From: Candidatus Omnitrophota bacterium
GTDB lineage: Bacteria; Hinthialibacterota; Hinthialibacteria; JAKQFZ01
DNA: 8,224 nt
Assembly (NCBI GenBank): GCA_029558215.1
Contig: JAKQFZ010000156.1
Span: forward strand, 1 to 8,224
Reading direction: 5' to 3'
The notes under the pieces were generated by a model. That model did no database searches and was not told the DNA's origin. It saw only the letters and a list, made by a program, of their open reading frames with translations. Shown piece by piece: positions 1 to 5,446 of the stretch. Position numbers and translations under genes: made by a program. Position 1 is the stretch's first letter. Every line of letters begins with the position of its first letter.

Positions 1-231
1 CCGACCTTGACATACACCGAGACGCCAATCCCTTCGGCAACAGCAACTGACACTCCAACGAATACCCCGACTCCATCTGCAACGCCAACGTGGACAATCA
101 CTAGCACAGCGACATGGACTTGTACCGATACCCCTACCCCAACAGAAACTCCGACCTATACACAGACACCCACACGGACTGTCACAGACACACCAACGAA
201 GACATCCACTCCGTTGCCAACGCCAACTGAT
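1..231 (+). repeat. Thr/Pro-rich low-complexity linker coding region
   Basis: The DNA is rich in ac/cc-type triplets coding for short degenerate T-x-T-P units, about 77 residues in view and continuing upstream. The unit varies (TPT, TET, TYT, TWT), so this is a degenerate protein linker, not an exact DNA satellite. Confidence 0.75.
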
Positions 232-651
232 ATGGTCGTGGACAATTCTGACTCAAGTTATCGGGATACTGGACAGGATACACAATGGGTCACCGCGAAG
301 ATATCAAGCGAAATGTACGGAGTGGACTATCGTTTGAACATTGCCGGCTCGGGTCTGGATTACGCGACTTGGAACTTTGTTTTGTCCAGAGCCGGCGTAT
401 ACAATGTCTACGTGTGGTACAGCGTTGCCAGCAACCGAGCCAACAATGCACCTTTCACCGTCTACTGTCTGGGTGAACCCCAGACTGTGATCGTCAATCA
501 GCAAATCAACGGTGGACGCTGGGTCTGGCTGGGTGCCTTTCCGTTCGAAGCAGGAAGTGTATCGGTAGTCTTGACGGATAATGCACAGCAGGAGAAAGTT
601 GTTGTTGCTGATGCTGTGAAGATAACGTGGAGCAGCGAGTTGTCACAGTAG
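1..651 (+). CDS. Exported protein, C-terminal part: Thr/Pro-rich linker plus golvesin/xanthan-lyase-type domain (5' partial)
   Basis: The frame is open from base 1 to the TAG at 649-651, so the start lies outside the window; the first in-frame start-like codon (TTG at 7) is inside a low-complexity linker and is not a real start. About 77 visible residues are a Thr/Pro-rich linker (TPTPTETPT-like), typical of an extended, possibly O-glycosylated spacer in surface or secreted proteins. From about base 232 the protein becomes globular, with the hallmarks of the golvesin/Xly CBM-like domain: VVDNSDSSYRDTG near its start, DYATWNFVLSRAGVYNVYVWY, then SNRANNAPFTVY, VNQQINGGRWVWLGAF and a final KVVVADAVKITW strand. 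Such domains sit at the C-terminus of secreted hydrolases and lyases and are thought to bind carbohydrate or cell surface. The N-terminal catalytic or adhesive part is not visible, so the overall function is unknown. The gene converges on the flagellar operon and is probably unrelated to it functionally. Confidence 0.85.
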   Translation, partial: PTLTYTETPIPSATATDTPTNTPTPSATPTWTITSTATWTCTDTPTPTETPTYTQTPTRTVTDTPTKTSTPLPTPTDMVVDNSDSSYRDTGQDTQWVTAKISSEMYGVDYRLNIAGSGLDYATWNFVLSRAGVYNVYVWYSVASNRANNAPFTVYCLGEPQTVIVNQQINGGRWVWLGAFPFEAGSVSVVLTDNAQQEKVVVADAVKITWSSELSQ

Positions 652-678
652 TCTGCGCCGCAATGGTGGATCTGTCTC

Positions 679-702
679 AAAAGATCTGACCTTGTCGGAT
701 CT
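679..702 (-). terminator. Weak candidate terminator between the convergent genes
   Basis: The 86-base gap between the golvesin-domain gene and motB holds an inverted repeat: arms 682-690 (agatctgac) and 694-702 (gtcggatct) around a 3-base loop. Read on the plus strand all nine pairs form, one as G-U. Read on the minus strand there is one C-A mismatch, but the stem runs into a four-T stretch (682-679), which suits the end of the motAB transcript. The T-run is short and the stem is imperfect, so this could equally be a simple bidirectional hairpin. A second 5-bp stem (709-713 with 719-723) lies beside it. No other element was seen in the gap. Confidence 0.4.
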
Positions 703-737
703 ATCCTCTGAGCAGCGCGCTCAAATCCTGTTGCTTC

Positions 738-1547
738 TCACCGCATACTGTGTGGAAGGTCATCTGAGGGCAGAGGCTCCTGTCCAGGCAGGAATGGACT
801 ACTCAGGCTTGGGGGCGGCGGAATCAGCGGCTCAATGATAATCTCCACCCGCCGATTTTGTCGCCGGCCCTCCGGCGTTTCGTTGGAGACGCGAGGCCGA
901 TAGGAACCGTAGCCTCCAACGCTCAGATTGCGGGGATCGATCTGTTCCTGATTCACAAAATAGCGCAGCACACTCATAGCGCGAGCCGTTGACAATTCCC
1001 AGTTGCTGGGATAGAGAGCGAGAGACTCGCCTGAGACCGGTGTGTCGTCTGTGTGGCCTGCAATCCGGACGTCGGCATTGAGGGATGAGATGATACTCCC
1101 GATTTCACTCAATACAGGGAAGGCAGTAGGCACCAGAAAAGCCTGGCCACTCTCAAAAAGAACCGAGTCCATGATGGTCAGAATGATTCCTTTGTCGGTC
1201 AGTGCGGTTTCCACCTGACTGGTGATTGGGTTCTGGGCAACCTTTGCCTTGATTTTGACAATATCCTCTCGCTTACTGATCTTGTTGCTCATCTCAGGAT
1301 ATTGAACTTCCGATATGGGCGGGATGATAATGGATGGCTGGGCTCCCCCCATTCCTGGCTGCTGGTCCATCACACCAAGCGCTCCTCGGAGTGAGCCAAT
1401 AGCCACTTTGAGTTTTCGGTTGTCCAGGGTGGAAAATGAGAGAAGAAGGATAAAGAACGTCAGAAGGAGCGTCACCATGTCAGAGTAGGTAACCAGCCAC
1501 AGAGGAGCTCCCGCTTCACCTTCTTGTTGTTTCTTGCGACCTGCCAC
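738..1547 (-). CDS. motB: Flagellar stator protein MotB
   Basis: 269-residue stator subunit that couples ion flow to rotation and anchors the stator to peptidoglycan. A short basic N-terminus (RKK) is followed by PLWLVTYSD and one membrane helix (about residues 17-39); Asp23 is the expected ion-binding aspartate (Asp32 of E. coli MotB). Residues about 113-238 form the OmpA-like peptidoglycan-binding domain, with GHTDD at 164-168, NWELSTARA at 182-190 and RRQNRRVEI at 228-236. The C-terminus ends in an unusual Pro-rich tail of about 30 residues (PLIPPPPSL...). The start is GTG at 1547: an in-frame TGA lies just upstream (1556-1554) and AGGTGAT (1559-1553) sits 5 bases before it. The motA stop is 20 bases upstream, so the two are co-transcribed and probably translated as a pair. 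MotB is the last gene of the operon here; fliL and fliM, which often follow, are absent. Confidence 0.96.
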   Translation of the reverse strand: MAGRKKQQEGEAGAPLWLVTYSDMVTLLLTFFILLLSFSTLDNRKLKVAIGSLRGALGVMDQQPGMGGAQPSIIIPPISEVQYPEMSNKISKREDIVKIKAKVAQNPITSQVETALTDKGIILTIMDSVLFESGQAFLVPTAFPVLSEIGSIISSLNADVRIAGHTDDTPVSGESLALYPSNWELSTARAMSVLRYFVNQEQIDPRNLSVGGYGSYRPRVSNETPEGRRQNRRVEIIIEPLIPPPPSLSSPFLPGQEPLPSDDLPHSMR

Positions 1548-1567
1548 GGGCGATCACCTGCCTTTGC

Positions 1568-2344
1568 CTACTTCTTCGGCGGTTCCTCGAGATGTTTGCG
1601 TACCTCTGGTGAAAGAAAAGCAAGAAGTTTCTGGCGAACGATTCGAGGATTGTCTCCCGACTGGATAGACATGATCCCTTCGATCGTCAACTCTTTCAGC
1701 AGGATTTCTTCCTGGCTTCGTCTCTTGAGCTTCTCGACCATAGGAAGAAATATCCCGTTTGCCATCATGGCCCCGTAGAATGTCGTTAACAGAGCAACGG
1801 CCATCGCAGGTCCAATCTTGCTGGGGTCATCCATAGTTGCCAACATCTGAACCAGACCGATCAGTGTTCCAATCATTCCGAACGCGGGAGCATAAAATCC
1901 GAAAGTGGCAAAAACAGACTGCCCCTGTTTGTGTCGGTCTTCGAGAAAACTCAGTTCAGTTTGGAGAATGTCCTTGATCAGTTGGGGTTCAACACCGTCC
2001 ACTGCAAGTTGAATCCCCGACCGAAGAAACGGGTCGTTGACCTCCTCGACGGCATTCTCCAGAGCGAGTATGCCTTCCCGACGCGCTCTCTCGGCAAACC
2101 GCACCAGAAGGTCTATCTTGTTCTGTGGTTCCTCAATCTTGGTGAAGAAGGCGTTCTTGGCAACTTCCATAACCTTGAAAATCTGGGCAAGAGGGAAACA
2201 CACCAGCGTTGAGGCAACTGTTCCCCCAACAACCAGGACAATCGACGGCAGGTTGTAAAAGAGAAGCAGGCTTCCTCCGAGCATGATTGCCCAGAGGACA
2301 ACGATAACGCACAGGATGTACCCGATCAGAGTTGATTTATCCAT
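1568..2344 (-). CDS. motA: Flagellar stator protein MotA
   Basis: 258-residue integral membrane subunit of the stator; five MotA surround two MotB and push on FliG of the rotor. Four membrane helices are visible: about 5-25, 33-52, 141-160 and 170-192. The cytoplasmic loop carries the charged residues that contact FliG: Arg88 and Glu96 in ARREGILALE keep the spacing of E. coli Arg90 and Glu98. The conserved prolines are Pro143 (YAPAFGMIGTLIG) and Pro191 (FLPMVEKL), matching Pro173 and Pro222. Threonines at 150 and 177-178 lie in the third and fourth helices, where sodium-type PomA also has threonines; see findings. ATG at 2344 is the first possible start, because an in-frame TAG lies at 2353-2351. 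The ribosome site is poor: GAGGTGAG sits some 13 bases upstream, farther than in the neighbours. A strong promoter and a palindrome lie upstream at 2398-2443. Confidence 0.97.
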   Translation of the reverse strand: MDKSTLIGYILCVIVVLWAIMLGGSLLLFYNLPSIVLVVGGTVASTLVCFPLAQIFKVMEVAKNAFFTKIEEPQNKIDLLVRFAERARREGILALENAVEEVNDPFLRSGIQLAVDGVEPQLIKDILQTELSFLEDRHKQGQSVFATFGFYAPAFGMIGTLIGLVQMLATMDDPSKIGPAMAVALLTTFYGAMMANGIFLPMVEKLKRRSQEEILLKELTIEGIMSIQSGDNPRIVRQKLLAFLSPEVRKHLEEPPKK

Positions 2345-2397
2345 GGAAGTCTAATGCTCACCTCGGATGCCCTGAACTTGAGAGTGCTCAGAGTATC

Positions 2398-2411
2398 TCT
2401 GTCCCGACAGA
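2398..2411. promoter_or_regulatory. Palindrome over the predicted motAB transcription start
   Basis: The 14-base sequence TCTGTC-CC-GACAGA is a perfect 6-bp inverted repeat with a 2-base centre. It begins 4 bases downstream of the -10 box of the predicted motAB promoter, so it covers the expected start site. The position suits an operator for a dimeric regulator or a small 5' stem in the mRNA. No known operator consensus was recognised. Confidence 0.4.
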
Positions 2412-2414
2412 TGT

Positions 2415-2443
2415 TTTATACCCGACCCTGTTCGAAGAGTCAA
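2415..2443 (-). promoter_or_regulatory. Sigma-70-type promoter for motAB
   Basis: On the minus strand TTGACT (2443-2438) and TATAAA (2420-2415) are separated by exactly 17 bases, a one-mismatch -35 and one-mismatch -10 against the housekeeping consensus at ideal spacing. The -35 box includes the flbD stop codon (2442-2440). Transcription would start near 2408, giving a leader of about 64 bases before the motA ATG. The match is read directly from the sequence; activity is inferred. It would let motAB be expressed apart from the hook genes. Confidence 0.6.
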
Positions 2444-2649
2444 ACCGGGTCTTCGTTTCGAGTCCTTGGCTCCAGACAGCGGCGTCGGTAATCAACAACA
2501 CGCTGCTGAATCTCCTGCAGTGACTCCTGAACCAGGTATTTCTTCCCTGAAACCATGGTCACAACAGTGTCCGGAGTGTTCTCGATGAACTCTATCAACT
2601 CCGCATTCAAGAGAAACTCTGCGCCTCGAAGATGCGTCAGTTGGATCAT
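2440..2649 (-). CDS. flbD: FlbD/SwrD family flagellar protein
   Basis: 69-residue cytoplasmic protein of the FlbD/SwrD family (PF06289). The family signature is clear: MIQLTHLRGAEFLLNAELIE, then IENTPDTVVTMVSGKKYLVQES and a short helix VQESLQEIQQRVVDYRRR. In Bacillus subtilis the homologue SwrD is needed for full swarming torque and is thought to act on the stators; the gene lies beside hook and motor genes in many phyla. Here it stands directly between flgE and motA, which agrees with a link to stator output. The ATG at 2649 is preceded by GGGGAGG (2666-2660), 10 bases away. The last dozen residues (LEPRTRNEDPV) extend slightly past the conserved core. The name is shared with an unrelated Caulobacter transcription factor FlbD; this is not that protein. 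Confidence 0.93.
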   Translation of the reverse strand: MIQLTHLRGAEFLLNAELIEFIENTPDTVVTMVSGKKYLVQESLQEIQQRVVDYRRRCLEPRTRNEDPV

Positions 2650-2683
2650 GGTCTGGGTGCCTCCCCGTTCTCAGGCCGGCGCA

Positions 2684-2699
2684 AAACCCCGACGGGTTT
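2684..2699 (-). other. Small hairpin in the flbD leader
   Basis: AAACCC-CGAC-GGGTTT is a perfect 6-bp inverted repeat with a 4-base loop, 18 bases upstream of the flbD Shine-Dalgarno. On the minus strand it ends GGGGTTTTGC, so it superficially resembles a very short terminator, but the T-run is only four bases and flbD follows directly. Confidence 0.35.
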
Positions 2700-2727
2700 C
2701 AGCGTTCATTCGACCTTTGTTTCAGGA

Positions 2728-2757
2728 GTGAGGGAGGGGACTTTGCCCCTCCCTCAC
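2728..2757 (-). other. Strong GC-rich hairpin between flgE and flbD
   Basis: Arms 2728-2739 (gtgagggagggg) and 2746-2757 (cccctccctcac) pair perfectly over 12 bp with a 6-base loop. The stem starts 12 bases after the flgE stop codon. Neither strand carries a T-run after the stem, so this is not a canonical intrinsic terminator; it could stabilise the 3' end of the flgE message, mark an RNA processing site, or attenuate read-through into flbD-motAB. The 120-base gap that holds it is the longest in the operon. Confidence 0.75.
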
Positions 2758-2769
2758 AGAATGATCGAA

Positions 2770-4923
2770 TTACCGCTTGAGATTCACAACTTCCGTCAGA
2801 ATCTCATCACTGGTCGTGATGATACGAGAGTTGGCCTGGAATCCCCTCTGCGCCACAATCAGATTTGTGAACTGTTGGGCGAGATCCACGTTGGACAATT
2901 CCAAGGTGCCAGAGGAGATTGTTCCTCGACCACCCTCACCCGCATTGCCGAGCACCGGAATACCCGAGTTGCTGGACTCCTGAAACATCGTGTCTCCGAC
3001 GCGACGCAGGCCACCTTCATTCGGAATGTAGGCCAGCTGAATCTTGGCAAGATTCATTGAAGCGCCATTGGTGAAGACACCGGTGATGATACCACTCGGA
3101 TCAATGGTAATCGAATCCAGCGTGCCAATGCCTCGACCGTCCTGGGTGCGAATCGCAGCCGTCGAAGCCGATGCGTTCTGGGTCAGACGGCCCATGTCCA
3201 TGGTGATGGACAGTTCATCCACGCCATCATTCTCAGCACCGGTGCCATCCGGATCAAACTTGATCACAGGGGCTGCAAGACCCGACGAACCATAGCTCTG
3301 GAACGTGCCGTCAGAGTTGAAGATGACTGTTCCTGCATCATTGGTGGGGAATACCTGAGCTGGATGAGGAACGATGGCTCGCCAGTTCCAAGTATTCAGG
3401 CTGGAAACCATGCCGGCATTGGTAGTCACTGTGGAACCAGCGCTCACGTTGATTCCGTTCAATGCGGTGGTGCCAAATTCCTCAAACAGTCCCATCAAGC
3501 CAGGGTTGCTGGTGGTCTGTGTATCAATCTGAAGACCCGTGATAGCCGTATCCGAAGTGATTGAGAGTGTGCCATCAGGGTTCATGGAGACCGAAACACT
3601 GGCAAACTGATCCCCTGCCGTACCAGAGTCTGTGTCTACACTCTCGAGTGCGGTTTCAATGGCGGACAGCAGATCGGCAATGGTAGAGGACTCCGTCACC
3701 GTGAACGTGAATCCACTGGTCGAAAGGTCGAAATCACCGATGGTGCCCGCCGGGAACTCGATGACATCACCGACAAGCACGTTCATTGCAACTCCCGACT
3801 GGGTGTAAAGACCCGTGAGGAGAGAGTCTGAGGAGATCGGAACATGGTTCGTCGCGCGAGCATAGGCAATCGTCAGTGTTCTCTCGTTGCCTTGAGAATC
3901 ATAGACGTTGATGGAATTGGTCACATCCGCCTGCCTCATAGTCCTTGTGTTCCCTGAACCGGAAGCCACGACGTCAATGTCCTGATCGCCGTCCGCATCC
4001 TGGAAGATTCCTCGGAGAATTGAGTTGGGCGCTCCATCCACGTCAACCGTCATACCGACGATCGGATTGAGACTATCCGTAGAAACCTTGATTGATCCAT
4101 CTGGATTCACCGAAACCGCAATAGAAGTGGAACTGGTCGCTGCACGCAGGGCTGTTTCCATGGCCTTGGCAAGATCCGCAAGGGTCGTATCGGATCCGAC
4201 GGTGGTGATCGTGAGATCGGTAAGATTCACGTCACCTCCATCAAGAATGCCATTGCCGTTCTTGTCAACAAAACCACCGCTGAATTCAATTACATCACCG
4301 ATACGCAGATTCAACGAGCGTCCGTATTCATCGAACAGACCCAGAAGCTGATTTCGGCTGCTGGCAGTCGTCGGCTGGATTCGGGAATCCAGATTGCCAC
4401 CGAGGGTGACATTGCGGGTCACCTGTGCATCCGCCTGCATGCTGTAGTCAATTCGAATGGACTCGGCCGGCTGGGTCTCATTGATCGAACCGGTGCGGTC
4501 TGCCAGGAGTCCAAAGAGTTTGAGACCATTGGACGGATTCACAATGTACCCGTCGGAGTCCAAACTGAAGTTACCGGCTCGGGTGAAATAGATACCCCCA
4601 GCCTGATCCACCAGCTGGAAGAATCCCTTGCCTTCGATACCGAGATCCAACAGCCGTTCTGTGTTCTGGAAGTTGCCCTGACTGAACAGCGTATCTATGG
4701 CTCCGACCTGTGAGCCAAGACCAATCTGGGCAGGGTTCACCCCACCACGAGTTGTCGTTGCTCCCTGGGCACCGGAAAGCGTTTGGCTCATCTGATCCTG
4801 AAAAGTCATCCTGCCCGAACGATAACCGACCGTGTTGACATTGGCGATATTGCTGCCAAGTACATCCATCAATACCTGGTGTGAACGCAAACCGGACACA
4901 CCAGCGAAGAGTGACCTTAACAT
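2770..4923 (-). CDS. flgE: Flagellar hook protein FlgE, enlarged
   Basis: 717-residue hook subunit, far longer than the roughly 400 residues of enteric FlgE. The N-terminal rod/hook signature (MLRSLFAGVSGLRSHQVLMD, NIANVNTVGYR) and the C-terminal helix (LSNVDLAQQFTNLIVAQRGFQANSR) form the D0 core. The hook-basal-body middle part is recognisable: GIEGKGFFQLVD (95-106), VYDSQGNERTLTI (340-352), TWNWRAIV (511-518), FNSDGTFQSYG (535-545), and a late segment with IQLAYIPNEGGLRRVGDTMF (628-647). Two related insertion domains, residues about 192-307 and 367-481, account for most of the extra length, and DxDxDG-type acidic loops occur at 220-231, 309-317 and 557-570. No cysteine is present, so the lysinoalanine cross-link of spirochaete hooks cannot form. 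ATG at 4923 has AGGAGG (4936-4931) 7 bases upstream. The protein is exported by the flagellar type III apparatus and polymerises under the FlgD cap. Confidence 0.96.
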   Translation of the reverse strand: MLRSLFAGVSGLRSHQVLMDVLGSNIANVNTVGYRSGRMTFQDQMSQTLSGAQGATTTRGGVNPAQIGLGSQVGAIDTLFSQGNFQNTERLLDLGIEGKGFFQLVDQAGGIYFTRAGNFSLDSDGYIVNPSNGLKLFGLLADRTGSINETQPAESIRIDYSMQADAQVTRNVTLGGNLDSRIQPTTASSRNQLLGLFDEYGRSLNLRIGDVIEFSGGFVDKNGNGILDGGDVNLTDLTITTVGSDTTLADLAKAMETALRAATSSTSIAVSVNPDGSIKVSTDSLNPIVGMTVDVDGAPNSILRGIFQDADGDQDIDVVASGSGNTRTMRQADVTNSINVYDSQGNERTLTIAYARATNHVPISSDSLLTGLYTQSGVAMNVLVGDVIEFPAGTIGDFDLSTSGFTFTVTESSTIADLLSAIETALESVDTDSGTAGDQFASVSVSMNPDGTLSITSDTAITGLQIDTQTTSNPGLMGLFEEFGTTALNGINVSAGSTVTTNAGMVSSLNTWNWRAIVPHPAQVFPTNDAGTVIFNSDGTFQSYGSSGLAAPVIKFDPDGTGAENDGVDELSITMDMGRLTQNASASTAAIRTQDGRGIGTLDSITIDPSGIITGVFTNGASMNLAKIQLAYIPNEGGLRRVGDTMFQESSNSGIPVLGNAGEGGRGTISSGTLELSNVDLAQQFTNLIVAQRGFQANSRIITTSDEILTEVVNLKR
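3481..3825 (-). repeat. FlgE insertion domain, copy B
   Basis: Codes for FlgE residues about 367-481. It repeats the plan of copy A: LLTGLYTQSG, VLVGDVIEF, a beta segment, STIADLLSAIETALES, SVSVSMNPDGTLSITSDT, and a closing LMGLFEEF. It interrupts the hook D2 core between the VYDSQGNERTLTI strand and the TWNW strand. The pattern resembles the flagellin hook-IN motif (T-x-A-D-L-x-x-A-I followed by V-x-x-x-x-D-G-x-L-x-I-x-S). Confidence 0.7.
4003..4350 (-). repeat. FlgE insertion domain, copy A
   Basis: Codes for FlgE residues about 192-307: LLGLFDEYGRSLNLRIGDVIEF, then an acidic EF-hand-like loop, TTLADLAKAMETALRA, SIAVSVNPDGSIKVSTDS and SILRGIF. The order of elements and the shared strings GDVIEF, (T/I)LADL/IADL, ETAL and VNPDG/MNPDG identify it as a diverged duplicate of copy B. 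Copy A carries an acidic loop insert that copy B lacks. Confidence 0.7.
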
Positions 4924-4943
4924 TTGAAAACCTCCTGAATTGC

Positions 4944-4971
4944 CGCTTCGCGTCAGTCGTTCGGCGAAGCG
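4944..4971 (-). other. Stem-loop in the flgE leader
   Basis: CGCTTCGC (4944-4951) and GCGAAGCG (4964-4971) form a perfect 8-bp stem around a 12-base loop. On the minus strand the stem ends 7 bases before the flgE Shine-Dalgarno. The position would allow an effect on flgE translation or mRNA processing; there is no T-run after it, so it is not a terminator. The rest of the 92-base gap shows nothing recognisable. Confidence 0.5.
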
Positions 4972-5015
4972 TTGGGCTTCCTCATAGAGGTCCAGCCCTT
5001 GTCCTTGTTTGTTTG

Positions 5016-5411
5016 CTAAAGAATCACCGCGCTATCAATCTGCGTGAAGACATTGTCCCTCATGTTTGCGCCGTCCATGGCTGTGATGATGGTTCGATTC
5101 TGAGCACTCACCACCAGTGCCATGTCACGCATAACGACGAGAGTCTCGCGAGCACCTTTAGCTGACGCCTTGTCCACTGCATCCGAAATCCGGTCCATGT
5201 CCATGGCGCTCAGCTGAATGTTGCGACTTTGCAGCCGCTGTTGCGCATGAGCGCTCATCTTCAGGCTCGAAAGCGATGCCTGCTTCTGGGTCAACACCTC
5301 GGCAAAACTCAGAGCTGGGGACTCCGGTTGCCGAATCGCCTGCGGAACGGACTCCGGAGAGACCTTTGCCGTCTGCGGTGTGAAGAGGTGCCCGTTTATC
5401 TTTGATATCAC
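5016..5411 (-). CDS. TIGR02530-family flagellar operon protein
   Basis: 131-residue protein with no signal peptide or membrane segment, recognised as the small flagellar operon protein family TIGR02530, which lies next to flgD and flgE in Firmicutes and other phyla. The first 45 residues are variable and probably flexible. The conserved part runs from about residue 50 to the end: SAHAQQRLQSRNI, then DRISDAVDKASAKGARETLV, a strand MRDMALVVSAQNRTIITAMDG, and the C-terminal NVFTQIDSAVIL. The function is not established; the position between the hook cap and hook genes suggests a role in hook assembly or export. The start is GTG at 5411, with GGAGGG (5424-5419) 7 bases upstream; an ATG at 5418-5416 is out of frame and overlaps this region, so it is rejected. 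The flgD stop is 35 bases upstream. Confidence 0.88.
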   Translation of the reverse strand: MISKINGHLFTPQTAKVSPESVPQAIRQPESPALSFAEVLTQKQASLSSLKMSAHAQQRLQSRNIQLSAMDMDRISDAVDKASAKGARETLVVMRDMALVVSAQNRTIITAMDGANMRDNVFTQIDSAVIL

Positions 5412-5425
5412 CTGTCATCCCTCCT
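5412..5425 (-). promoter_or_regulatory. Shine-Dalgarno deciding the GTG start of the TIGR02530 gene
   Basis: AGGAGGG (5425-5419) lies 7 bases before GTG 5411. The competing ATG at 5418 touches the ribosome site and is in another frame, so the site supports the GTG. Confidence 0.7.
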
Positions 5426-5446
5426 TTCACTATAAACGTTCTGGGA

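Noticed and set aside
2728..2757. Intrinsic terminator after flgE
   Set aside because: The stem is strong but no T-run follows on either strand, so it is recorded as a hairpin of unknown role.
2632..3060. 142-codon plus-strand open frame over the flgE 3' end
   Set aside because: It is antisense to the conserved FlgE C-terminus and spans the intergenic hairpin; no family resemblance.
4231..4266. Dockerin domain in FlgE
   Set aside because: Only one loop of this type is present and it is embedded in an insertion domain; dockerins need two paired calcium loops with helices.
2770..4923. Spirochaete-type lysinoalanine hook cross-linking
   Set aside because: FlgE contains no cysteine, which the reaction needs.
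5158..5430. 90-codon frame starting just before the TIGR02530 gene
   Set aside because: Its start would precede the Shine-Dalgarno itself, and it is out of frame with the conserved family sequence.
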